DNA of 64,000 nucleotides from Amanita rubescens (GCA_015039365.1 WION01000184.1:1-64000); one strand, 5' to 3'; shown: positions 1 through 11,500, numbered from the stretch's first letter. Translations and numbers: made by a program. Notes: a model not told the origin generated them from the sequence alone.

Positions 1-207
1 CGCAATCAAACACGTATCCTTTTTCACCACCTCACCATGACTATTGCTTTTGGCACCGCTGAGGAACGCAAACTGGCCAAAATTAGATTATCAGAACTTC
101 GCCGTTCATACGACAACGAGGAGTTGTCAGTCCTTCTGGGACAAAACCTGGTCGACATTGCACCGTCGACGGCCGAGCGCCTGAGGAAAAGGAGAAAGGT
201 ATCATAA
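1..207 (+). CDS. Short hypothetical ORF, open at left edge
   Basis: The frame is open from the window edge and closes with TAA at 205-207. The first ATG is at 37, giving 56 residues rich in Arg, Lys and Glu and ending in a basic cluster (RLRKRRKV). The bases before the ATG look like an untranslated leader, but they contain no stop in this frame, so this could also be the last exon of a gene lying to the left. I do not recognise the family. The basic tail could be a nuclear localisation signal, which is inference only. Confidence 0.3.
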   Translation, partial: RNQTRILFHHLTMTIAFGTAEERKLAKIRLSELRRSYDNEELSVLLGQNLVDIAPSTAERLRKRRKVS

Positions 208-464
208 TACTGCCCCTCTCTGGCGGACGATGGCCTTCCGTCCTCACTCCTGCACTTTTCACACATCTCTTTTTCGCCAAGACCCCTACGCAGGAGCATC
301 TTGGCGACAATGACAGATAGGGTTTTGGGCCAAACACTTCACCATGTCTCTCTACAGTATTCCTGCCAACTGTCTTAATTCTCCTGTGAAGTCCTCCTGC
401 TGTCACCCTTCCGTATATATAAGCTAGCGACACATATCCTCTCGCTTCATCTGCTTTCTCGAAC

Positions 465-623
465 ATGTCCAACTCTACCTTCTACTTAGATCACGTCACC
501 TCTGGCGACTACAACCGACTCATCGATAACGTGTGAAAGATGGGGAACTGTGCCCTGATTAATCTCGAATACAAGCGGGATTTTGAATGGGACATGCAGA
601 ATGGATTTAAACTCAAGTCAAAC
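465..623 (+). pseudogene. Possible broken ORF cut by a transposon
   Basis: From the ATG at 465 the frame reads 23 codons to a TGA (534-536). It then stays open in the same frame for another 29 codons, up to the point where the first 2.3 kb element starts at 624. This looks like a host coding fragment with one nonsense codon, truncated by the insertion. The continuation after the paired elements is not obvious. The family is not recognised and the reading may be chance. Confidence 0.18.
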
Positions 624-2941
624 GAGGTCTTTACCTTCCCCCATGCGTTCCTTGTAGACTCCTGAGGACTCCTGGCTCACTCCTGGGAATTCCCGGGACT
701 CCAGAGGGACTCCCACCTCCCTGGAAGACCCCTCATCCCAGCCAAAATGTACCGGGAGTGAGCTGGGACTCCTGGTAGACTCCTGGTAGACTCCCGGGAC
801 TCCTCTGGACTCCCTGTATGAGGAGTCCACAAGGAGTGTAAGGACTCCTTGTTTCATTCCTGTTTATGTGGTCATGTGACATGACCAGTTGGTCTGTGCG
901 CAGGCCCACAGGTATATAAGGAGGGGACATCTGGCACATATCCCCCAGCACCCCCTCGGGAAAAGGGGGGGTAGTGGAGATAAGATTAGATAGATAGATA
1001 GATGATAGGCAGCTTAAGTAATATGATGGCCTAGATAAGATAAGATAAAATATAACAAAATTAAAAATTCCTTTTATAGAAGTGTGACATTATGTAATAT
1101 GTGACTGTGACAAAAAAGATGCGCCTAGCTTTTGTGATTCAGAATATGCAACAATCATAATGCCAAATAAAGTCAAACATGAGATATTTGCAAAATACAT
1201 TTTCAAACATAGCTTTGAAAAAAATCAAAAAAATCAAAAAAATTCTCAAAAATCCCAAGAAATCAAGTGATCACATCTGTACAAGAATTGCAGTGCCAAA
1301 TGCTGCCAAACTCAAGATACTTGCAAAGTACTGTTTTGAACACCAGTCTTTTGAACCTGATCTGATTTTCTGATTGCCTGACTTGTGCTGGAACACTGGT
1401 TGTCTGATGGTGATGATCTGACAGTGTCTGAAACACTGGTTGTCTGTTGTCTGATATTAACTGATGACATCTGATTGTCAGACAATCAAACAACCAGTTC
1501 CAAGGCTGAATGAAATGAGGCTCCATCTTATAAGAGCTGAGCCCTGTGATGTTTTGTAACACAACTTTAAGATGGCAGCAATTTCCATGTACAAACACCA
1601 TGCACATAACAAAGATGATCAGGAAGAATGGGCCTTGGATTTGCTGCTTTGCATCCCATACCCTCCAAGTGTCCCAGCACCAGTCAGGCAATCAGGAATC
1701 AGACACCATCAGATGTCAGATTTTTGGCATGTTTTCTGATGCTACTCCAAACCATTGCACATTGAAGTCACTGCAACTGACTTCCAGCACTTCCAGTCAC
1801 TCATAGCCACCAGCAACCCCAACTTCCTAAAACTGACCAAACTTGATCATCACCAGACACCCCTCCTAAATTGACTTTGCAGGTGGTCACACATGGAGTG
1901 GCAAAACCAAAAGACAAACAGACTTTTTGCATTCACATTTTAGCTTATTTAGTTTGGCATCATAATTCTTGCATGTCCTTGATCACATGGGACATTTTCA
2001 AGATTATTTTCAGACTTTACAATTTCCTCACACTCACATCTGAAAAGGTCTTTTGCAAACATTTCAAGTACTTGGCATTATTTGGTCTTACAATAAGTCC
2101 TATATGACCTGGATCATATGAATTTTCAGGTTTTTATTGCAAGTATAAACATTGCCAAACAACATGCATGCCCACCTGAAATTTGGAAAGCAGCATGAAA
2201 TTGCACATGAGTGTAAAGTACTGGTGATGTCAGTCTACTTACATAGGATGCAATAGGAATGGCTGGGAATGAGTAGGAATCCTGATGGATTAAGTTTCAA
2301 TGAAGATATGACTCAGTTACATGTGTGCCTCCAATACACAGGCATGTGAACATTGAATGCCTTACTAGGTGGTTATGAGCAAATACTGAAAAGGATGATT
2401 AGCAGCAATTTTAACTGGTTCCTGCATATTACATTGACAAACAATCAGAGCAGGAAAAAAGTGGGCCACAGGTGGATGGTGATGATGATAGTGGTGGTGA
2501 TGGTGTTGGTATTGATTGGTGCAGATGATGTTTTTAAATGGTTTGTACTAAGTTATTTAGATTCACTGTTATGTAGCATTGTAGTGCAACAGATTTCTGT
2601 TGCCATTGTTACAGTAATGACAAGTGAGCAGGGAGTGAGCAGGACTCCACAGGGACTCCTGTCCAGTCCTTGCAATTTTACTTACTACTTTTTTGCTTTG
2701 AACCAGGAGTGAGCAGGACTCCACAGGGACTCCTGGTCCACTCCTTGTGGGATGACTCCTGGCATTTTTTGCTTTTTTGCAGTCAATGAGGAGTGAACAG
2801 GGAGTGAACAAGGAGTCCACAAGGAGTCCTTGTCCACTCCTGGCATTTTATGTCAATTTATCAGGAGTCTACAGGGAGTCCTGAGGAGTCCGGGAGTCCA
2901 CAAGGAGTCCACAAGGACACATGGGGGAGGGTAAAGTGTTG
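624..2941 (-). mobile_element. 2.3 kb non-autonomous DNA transposon, copy 1
   Basis: This copy runs in reverse orientation relative to the copies at 2991-5298 and 23236-25543. Its outer end begins GAGGTCTTTACC and its inner end finishes GGTAAAGTGTTG, the reverse complement of the CAACACTTTACC start of the other copies. Both ends carry dense arrays of GGAGTCC/GGACTCC. No convincing gene is present: the ORFs are short, mirrored on both strands and without recognisable domains. The flanking 8-mers (616-623 and 2942-2949) do not match, so the duplication has been lost or one end was rearranged. At 2318 bp it is more diverged than the other two copies and probably older. Confidence 0.85.
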
Positions 2942-2990
2942 TGTTAGAATGCAAAAAATCCAAGTGGTTTCTGTCAGAATGCAACATGTC

Positions 2991-5298
2991 CAACACTTTA
3001 CCCTCCCCCACGTGTCCTTGTGGACTCCTTGTGGACTCCCGGACTCCTCAGGACTCCTCAGGACTCCCTGTAGACTCCTGATAAATTGACATAAAATGCC
3101 AGGAGTGGACAAGGACTCCTTGTGGACTCCTTGTCCACTCCCTGTTCACTCCTCATTGACTGCAAAAAAGCGAAAAATGCCAGGAGTCATCCCACAAGGA
3201 GTGGACCAGGAGTCCCTGTGGAGTCCTGCTCACTCCTGGTTCAAAGCAAAAAAGTAGTAAGTAAAATTGCAAGGACTGGACAGGAGTCCCTGCGGAGTCC
3301 TGCTCACTCCCTGCTCACTTGTCATTACTGTAACAATGGCAACAGAAATCTGTTGCACTACAATGCTACATAACAGTGAATCTAAATAACTTAGTACAAA
3401 CCATTTAAAAACATCATCTGCGCCAATCAATACCAACACCATCACCACCACTATCATCATCACCATCCACCTGTGGCCCACTTTTTTCCTGCTCTGATTG
3501 TTTGTTGATGTAATATGCAGGAACCAGTTAAAATTGCTGCTAATCATCCTTTTCAGTATTTGCTCATAACCACCTAGTAAGGCATTCAATGTTCACATGC
3601 CTGTGTATTGAAGGCACACATGTAACTGAGTCATATCTTCATTGAAACTTAACCCATCAGGATTCCTACTCATTCCCAGCCATTCCTATTGCATCCTATG
3701 TAAGTAGACTGACATCACCAGTACTTTACACTCATGTGCAATTTCATGCTGCTTTCCAAATTTCAGGTGGGCATGCATGTTGTTTGGCAATGTTTATACT
3801 TGCAATAAAAACCTGAAAATTCATATGATCCAGGTCATATAGGACTTATTGTAAGACCAAATAATGCCAAGTACTTGAAATGTTTGCAAAAGACCTTTTC
3901 AGATGTGAGTGTGAGGAAATTGTAAAGTCTGAAAATAATCTTGAAAATGTCCCATGTGATCAAGGACATGCAAGAATTATGATGCCAAACTAAATAAGCT
4001 AAAATGTGAATGCAAAAAGTCTGTTTGTCTTTTGGTTTTGCCACTCCATGTGTGACCACCTGCAAAGTCAATTTAGGAGGGGTGTCTGGTGATGATCAAG
4101 TTTGGTCAGTTTTAGGAAGTTGGGGTTGCTGGTGGCTATGAGTGACTGGAAGTGCTGGAAGTCAGTTGCAGTGACTTCAATGTGCAATGGTTTGGAGTAG
4201 CATCAGAAAACATGCCAAAAATCTGACATCTGATGGTGTCTGATTCCTGATTGCCTGACTGGTGCTGGGACACTTGGAGGGTATGGGATGCAAAGCAGCA
4301 AATCCAAGGCCCATTCTTCCTGATCATCTTTGTTATTTGCATGGTGTTTGTACATGGAAATTGCTGCCATCTTAAAGTTGTGTTACAAAACATCACAGGG
4401 CTCAGCTCTTATAAGATGGAGCCTCATTTCATTCAGCCTTGGACAATCAGATGTCATCAGTTAATATCAGACAACAGACAACCAGTGTTTCAGACACTGT
4501 CAGACCATCACCATCAGACAACCAGTGTTCCAGCACAAGTCAGGCAATCAGAAAATCAGATCAGGTTCAAAAGACTGGTGTTCAAAACAGTACTTTACAA
4601 GTATCTTGAGTTTGGCAGCATTTGGCACTGCAATTCTTGCACAGATGTGATCACATGATTTTTTGGGATTTTTGAGAATTTTTTTGATTTTTTTGATTTT
4701 TTTCAAAGCTATGTTTGAAAATGTATTTTGCAAATATCTCATGTTTGACTTTATTTGGCATTATGATTGTTGCATATTCTGAATCACAAAAGCTAGGCGC
4801 ATCTTTTTTGTCACAGTCACATATTACATAATGTCACACTTCTATAAAAGGAATTTTTAATTTTGTTATATTTTATCTTATCTTATCTAGGCCATCATAT
4901 TACTTAAGCTGCCTATCATCTATCTATCTATCTAATCTTATCTCCCCTTTTCTCGAGGGGGTGCTGGGGGATATGTGCCAGATGCCCCCTCCTTATATAC
5001 CTGTGGGCCTGCGCACAGACCAACTGGTCATGTCACATGACCACATAAACAGGAATGAAACAAGGAGTCCTTACACTCCTTGTGGACTCCTCATACAGGG
5101 AGTCCAGAGGAGTCCCAGGAGTCTACCGGGAGTCTACCAGGAGTCCCAGCTCACTCCTGGTACATTTTGGCTGGGATGAGGGGTCTTCCAGGGAGGTGGG
5201 AGTCCCTCTGGAGTCCCGGGAATTCCCGGGAATTCCTGGGAGTGAGCCAGGAGTCCTCAGGAGTCTACAAGGAACGCGTGGGGGAAGGTAAAGACCTC
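2991..5298 (+). mobile_element. 2.3 kb non-autonomous DNA transposon, copy 2
   Basis: This is a complete copy of 2308 bp, flanked by an exact 8 bp duplication AACATGTC (2983-2990 and 5299-5306). The termini are CAACACTTTACC and, read inward from the right, GAGGTCTTTACC, each followed by TCCCCC. About 300 bp at each end is packed with GGAGTCC/GGACTCC in both orientations, probably transposase-binding subterminal repeats (inference). The interior is AT-rich and non-coding. The 8 bp duplication fits hAT or KDZ-type transposition. By eye it matches copy 3 (23236-25543), which has exactly the same length, so movement is recent. Confidence 0.92.
4977..5042 (+). promoter_or_regulatory. TATA-like block with palindromes inside the 2.3 kb element
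   Basis: The block contains TTATATAC after a CCTCC run, then a GC-rich stretch with CCTGCGCAC, then the interrupted palindrome GACCAACTGGTC and the near-adjacent palindrome GGTCATGTCACATGACC. A very similar block occurs in the unrelated-looking MITE at about 45263-45300. The layout suggests a polymerase II promoter or a binding site kept in non-autonomous elements. Function is inferred only. Confidence 0.3.
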
Positions 5299-5339
5299 AA
5301 CATGTCTTGCTCACTGTTGACAACAGTGAGGAGCAACAA

Positions 5340-5960
5340 ATGATAATATCTCCATCAATACTGGTTATTTCTGTGGCGCTTTTTTTGGTATGTCCTTATT
5401 AGGCACATAGGAAGGTATTTGGAATGTCAGAATGCAAATAGTATGTACCAATCATGCCACAAATAAAATTAGTGTGTTCACTGTCTGCCACGATGAGCAG
5501 CCATATCTCCACCAAAACAAGATCTTTCTGTGGCGCTTTTTTTGATTTGGGATCACACATAACAAAGATAAACATTGGGAGGGTCACAACAGAGGATCCT
5601 GAAAAATGCAGAAAAATCGTGTGATCAGAGTGGTGTGGAAATGAACATGCTAAACAATGCCAAACTCAAGATATTTGCAAAATACTGTTTTAAATGCTTC
5701 GTGTTGAAAAATTCAAGGCTGCCAAAAAAATCTTGAAAAATCCAGAAAAATCATGTGATCATGGTGGTGCAAGAATTACATTCCCAAACAGGGCCAAACA
5801 CAAGATATTTGCAAAATACTGTTTTAAACGCTTTGTGTTGAAAATTTGAAAGGCTGCCAAAAAATCTTGAAAAATCCTGAAAAATCATGTGATCAAGATG
5901 GTGCAAGAATTATGTTCCAAAACAGAGCTAAACCAAAGATATTTGCAAATACTTCTTCAG
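5340..5960. repeat. AT-rich imperfect tandem repeats
   Basis: A block containing TCTGTGGCGCTTTTTTTG occurs twice (about 5345-5395 and 5507-5560). It is followed by three units of about 120 bp sharing GATATTTGCAAAATACTG and AAAAATCATGTGATCA. Related units occur at 32640-33090, so both regions come from the same element family. No coding potential is visible. Confidence 0.6.
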
Positions 5961-6187
5961 ATATGAGGGAGAGAAAATTGAAAGGTTGCCAAAAAGTCTT
6001 GTGACTTTGTACAAGGGCTGGATAGCAGGTGGTTGATAAGACAAACCATGGGGTGTGAGATCAGAGAAACTTACATATTAGGTGAAACAATATCCCTCAA
6101 ACTATGCTGAGTGCAACATGACCTTTGCATTTTTAACATAGGCATGTCACCTGCTCTCATCTCATACACCCCCACACTGTATGGGAT

Positions 6188-6560
6188 CACATGCTTGTCT
6201 GTCACAACCCTCTTGTCAAAATCTGTAAAAAAAAATGCTGCCTGATGATACCCATATCATTTTCCTATCCAAAACACTACCAAACAACAGTGGGAATAAC
6301 CCTCTTGTCAAAATCTGTGAAAAAAATGTTGTCTGATGATACCCATATCATCTTTCCCATAAAAACATGGCCAAACAACTGTGGGAACATCCCCTTGTAA
6401 AAAAAAAATGCTATCTGATGATACCCATATCATTTTCCCATAAAAAACATGGCCAAACAACTGTGGGAACATCCCCTTGATCTCCTGAAAAAATGCTATC
6501 TGATGATACCCATATCATTTTCCAATTCACACAACCAAATAGCACCAAACATGGGTGGGA
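6188..6560. repeat. Tandem repeat, four units of about 80-95 bp
   Basis: Four successive units each contain CTGATGATACCCATATCAT, then a CCAAACA segment and GTGGGAA. Unit borders vary through A-run length changes. The array lies in the same AT-rich non-coding element remains as the preceding repeats. Confidence 0.75.
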
Positions 6561-6640
6561 ATTTACTCGCACTTGCCAAAAATGGCATTCTTATGAAAAT
6601 TTGGCTAAGTACTCATAGTCCAGCCGTTTTACTCGGCTGA

Positions 6641-7049
6641 ATGATGGGCTTTAGCTGACGAAGATAAAACGCGGAGGTGTGAGAAGCGGGCAGAGGGCTC
6701 GGTTGCTGTCACTTAAACAAGCGAGGTGCGTGGGAGATCACTTTCCACTAGTGTTACCATACTGCCGTCATGCCCTCAAACCTCCTCAGGGACAACAACG
6801 ATGGCCGCGCAGTATGCTTACCCTGATTAGGTTTGAAGGTCCCACGGAGTTGGACCTGCGCTTCGATGCCATCCCCACCAGTCCCCACCATGCCTATCTC
6901 TGCTTATCGAGTGTCCATTGCCTTAGGATATTTCAATGTGAGTTCTAGGGCAGTGTTCCCTGTTGGTAGGGATGCTAATGATAGGTAGATCATGAGAAAA
7001 TGATGTCGGGGCAGCGAACGAACTACATTGTGACGACGCTATCAAGATG
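6641..7049. other. No supported gene
   Basis: This is GC-richer, unique-looking sequence between the AT-rich repeats and the HSP70-like fragment. An 89-codon ORF is present on the plus strand (6679-6948), but it has no recognisable motif. I see no tRNA, LTR or terminal repeat here. Confidence 0.4.
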
Positions 7050-7672
7050 CGCCCTTATCGGCGTCAACTCTCTTACTCTCGGTATTGAGACTGCCAGTGG
7101 CGTCTTCACGAAGTTGATCCCTAAGTGAGTAGCCATCATACATTAACAATGTTGTGTTCCTTGCCGACCTATTTTAGCTTCTCGACGGCCGCCGACAATC
7201 AACCCACTGTCCTTATCCAAGTCTTCGAGGGTGAACGTTCACTCACAAAGAACAACAACTTGCTTGGCAAGTTTGAACTCACCGTATTCCTCCTGCTCCT
7301 CGCAGTGTTCCTCAAATGAAATCATGTTTGAAACGCCAACGGTATCTTGAAGGTCTCGGCGTGAAAGACACAACTTGGCGACCAAGATGGTCTTGGTGGT
7401 AAGCTCAGCGAGGACAAGATGATCCTCGACACCATCAAGGATACTGCACGGCGCTGACTGGACCGACGAGAAGCGCTCTGGCACCAGCGCTCAAATCGGA
7501 GAACTTGAAGGTGGCCAGTACGTACTATTCTTCGAACTTGTCACATTATTTGCCTAACGTTCTTTCAGAGGGCGTTGTCAACCCCATCACCAGCAAGCTC
7601 TACTCTTTTAATGCACCCCGCTCTTCGAGCGATTTGGACAATGATATCTTGTGCGACCACAACGAACTGTAG
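7050..7672 (+). pseudogene. BiP/Kar2-type HSP70, decayed 3' fragment
   Basis: BiP is the HSP70 chaperone of the endoplasmic reticulum lumen. The fragment starts in the late nucleotide-binding domain (LTLGIETASGVFTKLIP). After a probable intron beginning GTGAGT near 7126, it continues into the substrate-binding domain ([20 protein letters not shown], then [10 protein letters not shown] and NANGILKVSA). The C-terminal lid follows (KLSEDKMILDTIKDT, VVNPITSKLYS), and it ends DHNEL then TAG at 7670-7672. The ending is one residue from the HDEL retention signal, which identifies BiP rather than a cytosolic HSP70. Frameshifts and stops occur between these blocks and the N-terminal half is missing. 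The rest of the ATPase domain is not seen in the window. Confidence 0.8.
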
Positions 7673-8251
7673 ATTAAAAAAAGGAGTATTATCATACATG
7701 ATGCATAGCCTGGTCCATTGGTGGGATTTGTTCCACTAGGGTGACGGGTCCATGATGCTAGTCCGTGTAAAATTTGGCCCTGTACATCTAGATTGGAATA
7801 CAAGTTGGTTTTTCTTTGAAAGGAAAAGTTCAGGGAAGCGGAAAAGACTTGGCATCAAAGATTGCGTAAAGTAAAATATGTAGACAGAGACTGAGCTGAG
7901 ATCCCTACTAGTACAAGCCTGCTTCCCTCCAGCTTTTTATCGTCACGTTACCATCAGTTGTCCTAGCACTGCTCTAGACACTATCATGAATTTCCTTGGA
8001 GTCTGTCCTTCTCTTCGGTGTTAAGTGACTGGTACTAAAAAGGGAAAGTCACAGTTTTAGCGGCGGCAGTAGGGTTGATGTCAAGGACTCGGTACCAGAC
8101 TCCGGAGCCAGGAGAGCGAAGTCTTAGCTGGATGCCGTTGCTCACCTTTAGGAATAAATCTGCTTGAATCCAGGACTAAATCCAGGTGCAGTGCTAAATC
8201 TACCAGCGCCTAAGGACTTTGCTTGACTTTGCAGCACATTCAAAGCTTAGC
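7673..8251. other. No supported gene
   Basis: This is unique sequence between the BiP fragment and the solo LTR. ORFs are short and unremarkable. Nothing RNA-like or repeated was recognised. Confidence 0.4.
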
Positions 8252-8255
8252 CCGT

Positions 8256-8593
8256 TGTAACGGATGGAATCCGTTTACATTGTGCAGCACGTTCCGCAGC
8301 ATTCTGAACGTCTCCCCCACCGTCCGCCAGTTCCGACACATTCCGACACATTCCGACACATTCCGACAGTTCCGTTTCGGGTCGGACACACGTAGCTTAC
8401 ACGAGGTCTACAGTACATATATTGTCGTAGTTAGTTTGATAAAAAAAAGTTTACTTCCCCTCACTTGAGTTGATCTTTCCGAGCCCCGACGAGTGCGACC
8501 GAAGTGGACGAGCACCCTTTGGTGCTGCCGAACTCGCACGGCCGCATCGGAACGTTGGAGGTTGCACACTGCACCTCCACTTTCGTTGTTACA
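8256..8593 (+). mobile_element. Solo LTR, 338 bp, TSD CCGT
   Basis: It begins TGTAACGG and ends TTGTTACA, flanked by CCGT on both sides (8252-8255 and 8594-8597). Its second half (GAGCCCCGA, GTGCGACCGAAGT, GGTGCTGCCGAACTCGC, GGAGGTTGCAC) matches the LTR of the element at 15583-17737 read in reverse complement, so it is the same LTR family. No internal region remains, consistent with LTR-LTR recombination. The GACACATTCC segment is repeated about four times near 8335-8370. Confidence 0.85.
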
Positions 8594-8711
8594 CCGTTTC
8601 GACGCGATCTTGGTTAGGTCAGCCAATCAGAAATTCTTGATTTATTGTTTACCAACCACCAGATCGTTTAATGAGAGCCAAACATGTGCAATCACCCCAA
8701 GTCCGGACAAC

Positions 8712-10866
8712 ATGCCCGCAGCATGTCTTGGGGCGTCGGGGCTCATCCAAGGTAGTACTGACAAATCCCAGGCTTTGGTGAGTATTGGCAGCCAAATGTT
8801 AGTGGATTAGCTCACCATTTTTTCAGATGTCTCCTTGGATATGGAGTGGGCCATCCTTTCCAATGGCCGCTGCCTCGTTTGAGGAAAAAATGATTTGTTC
8901 CCGCATTTATGCGGATTTTTGGTGAGAAAGCACCCTTGTCTCATATCAGTGCAGTTAAATACAGTCAAATCTCAGTTGATGTCAGAACGGTGCAATGTCG
9001 ATGCAAGACTTATGGCAGGTATTGTACAGTCACTTGCATGTTTCTTCGACAATGGGTTGACCTATGCCTGTCCCTGCACAAGCTCCTCGCGCAGGCAACG
9101 AGCCCATGTTCATTTTTGGACATATCAATGGCGGAGGGGTTCGTCTTGGACCGCCGTGGCTTACGCTGCCTCATAATCGGCATCAGCGCAAGGTGAAAAT
9201 TGATCAGTTCAGATTAGTAGACATCACTGATCCTTTTTAATAGGGCTTGGATGCAGCAGACTCAGCCAGCCCATGAAAGTTCAGCTGACTCGGAGAACAC
9301 GGCTTTGTGCAGAGCGTTTTACCGACTAGCGCGGCTCCTCAAGTTTCCTGTTGTACCAGTTTTTGTCTTTGATAGCTCATCACAGGCATCCCGGAAGCGT
9401 GGTCATGGATGTCAAGCCGCTTCACAGCAGCTGGCTGGCTCATTTCGACAACTTGTGCAAGCCTTTGGATTCTATGTACACCAGGTGCACATTTACAACT
9501 CCAAGTCCTTATAAACATTATCTGAATGCTAATTGCCACTGGCAGGCACCTGCTGGCGCTGAGGAGGAGCTTGCGACGTTATGCCGCAGCCATCTGATCG
9601 ACATCGTTGTCACGGAAAATATGTCTGCGTTTATATTTGGGGCAACACATGTGATACGTGACGCGTAGGATTGGTGTTCCGTGTCTACGGCGATGGATAA
9701 CGTGCTGACTTCTATGCCTAGGGAATTCCTCGAGTCGCCTGATGACTCAGATATGATTAGGATTTACCCAAGTAATGTGACCCCCGATATGCCCGTGGGA
9801 CTGTCCCTTTGCCGTGGCAATTGGATTTTGTTATCATTGCTTTGGCAACCAAGGTGGTGGACGTGGGGTACGTCTACTTTTGATTAGTCATGAATTTGAC
9901 TAATTTATGTTACTAGGGTGGCCTACATGGCTGCGGGCTTGCAACAGCGCTGCAGATTATCAAAAGCACTAACCTTGGTGCTTCACTACTTCAGGCGGCA
10001 GAGCAGATGCCGCTACTGGAGTTAGATCAATACCTAGGATCGTGGCGCCACGACTTGTGGCATGAATTAGCAAATGACCCAGAACACCGCTTTGGCCATC
10101 AGTACATCACACTTGCCCAGGAAGTCGGTGACTCATTCCTTTCTGTCCATGATGTTATTCACCTTGTCAGGCCCATTACCTCCCTCTCGGATGGGCAATT
10201 GGGCCCTGATACATCTTTGTGGGTCCCACGCACCCCAGATCTCGGACGCTTAGGCCACTTATGCAAGCATCTGTTTCCGTGGGCCACAGGCCCCGGCGTC
10301 ACACGGGAGTTTGATCGCTACGTGTGGCATGGCACTTATACTCGCTTGCTCATAACCGTAAGTCATGACTATTCAGATATATAGTACCACTGATTGATTA
10401 GCACCTTTTCACAGTCAATTGTATTTCCAGGGGACAGTGAGATGGTAGAGCGCACCAGCGCCGTCTTGACGAGCAAAGGAAGCCCCCATCAGCACGTACC
10501 TGAGACGAGCTTCCCAACAGTTCGTCTAACAATCTCAACACAAGTTTTTCATGCCGCAACGCTATCACAAGTCCTCAATGTAAGGGAACTGACTGCGTTT
10601 GACTCAGAAACATCAGAGCTTCCGCACGAGAAACAAGTATTGGTTCCAAGTGCCATTGTCTTACTGGCATTGCCCAGCATTGGCAAACACCTGGCGCACC
10701 CTTCGCTATCATCTAATTCGGTACGTAATACAAACCTACTAGTGTCACATTCGAAGCTAATGCCGATGCTCTCCAGCTTCTTTTCCCAATCCTGCGTCAG
10801 GTGGATGCTGGTGGTATAGATAGAGATAGCGAGGATGATGTAGACATGATTGATTACCCAGAGTAA
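8712..10866 (+). pseudogene. XPG/GEN1-like PIN-domain nuclease, degenerate
   Basis: The family is the Rad2/XPG group of structure-specific nucleases, in the GEN1-like form expanded in Agaricomycetes. Blocks in order: N-terminal GASGLIQGSTDKSQAL with a GTGAGT donor after it; EGFVLDRRGLRCLIIGIS (about 9130-9190); AFYRLARLLKFPVVPVFVFD (9319-9372); QAFGFYVHQ; GAEEELATL (9556-9580); FIFGATHVIRD (9632-9666); GLHGCGLATALQI; and a C-terminal domain to YPE and TAA (10864-10866). A TAG follows at 9667 and the frame shifts near 9830-9920. The usual catalytic Asp positions are lost: IGIS where relatives have IGVD, and ENMSAFIFGA where relatives have two Asp. It is therefore a dead copy, or at best a non-catalytic one. 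Confidence 0.75.
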
Positions 10867-11033
10867 TTGTGAAGAAATCACGTAGCTACGATTGTAGGCC
10901 ACTTGAGTACTCAAGTCTGTCCGAATTTCATAATAAGATGGTAAATTGAAATGTATGAGGGTGAGACGGCTATTGGAATGTAAGAATTTGGTTCCCACTC
11001 TTTCCTCTCAACCGTGTTCGAAGATGGCTGGAC

Positions 11034-11500
11034 CCTCGCACACGTCCAGCCACGGCTCCAGCAAAGGAAAGAAAAAGAAGAGTCAGCCCCCAGCCTCTTC
11101 TGACCCCTCTATCAACCTCAGAACGCTGGTGGAGCTCAATCAGCAAAGCTGCTGAACATATGGCAAGGCTCAGAGAACTCTTGAGGCTTACCGAGGCTAT
11201 ATTACCAAAGGAAAGGAATTTCTTGCGTTAATGGTCAAGGCGCGGCGCGAGAACCAGGAAAAGGATGAAATCGACACCGACTTGTTGGAAAAGGCCTTTG
11301 ACAACCCCCCCAACCGATTCTCAGCGAAGGCACTTGAGCTGTTCCTCGTTCACAAATGCCTTGGTGCTGATGGATGTGGCCCGAGCACGGCCGAGTGAAT
11401 ACACGCCGCGTTTTGTGACCATTGGGACAGTATGTGAGTGGAGTCATCAAATGTGGTTAACATTAAAACCAACTTTGGTAAATCAGGGACAGGGAAGAAT
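11034..11500 (+). pseudogene. Tyrosine-recombinase-like gene, 5' part (interrupted)
   Basis: The start is chosen at ATG 11034, whose Ser/Lys-rich leader runs into the conserved-looking PSINLRTLVELN. A 1-base loss near 11150 shifts the frame, after which it reads RTLEAYRGYITKGKEFLALM and FSAKALELFLVHKCLG. TGA at 11396-11398 falls where relatives have a sense codon. The exon ends at a GTGAGT donor near 11430, and the next acceptor is just before 11490. The next exon is cut at 11500 by an insertion and resumes at 27306 in the same frame once one GGAAGAAT is removed. The gene continues at 27306-28825 and 31452-31937. Confidence 0.7.

Larger units (their letters stand above)
624..5298. repeat. 4.7 kb inverted repeat made of two head-to-head element copies
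   Basis: Two copies of the same 2.3 kb element lie in opposite orientation, separated by only 49 bp (2942-2990). The left arm reads as the near-complete reverse complement of the right arm across its whole length. Differences are scattered substitutions and small indels (arms of 2318 and 2308 bp). Transcription through the pair would give a very long hairpin. Confidence 0.9.

Noticed and set aside
83..472. 129-codon minus-strand ORF
   Set aside because: No motif, no splice-compatible neighbours, and antisense to the two plus-strand ORFs that look more gene-like.
2353..3589. ORFs of 119 codons in the 2.3 kb elements, present in all three copies
   Set aside because: They are carried along by the repeat copies, have no start context or domain, are hydrophobic through low-complexity GTGATG runs, and overlap similar ORFs on the other strand.
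1263..4658. ORFs of 135-142 codons in the 2.3 kb elements
   Set aside because: They differ in frame by small indels between copies and have no recognisable motif; they are shadows of repeated non-coding sequence.
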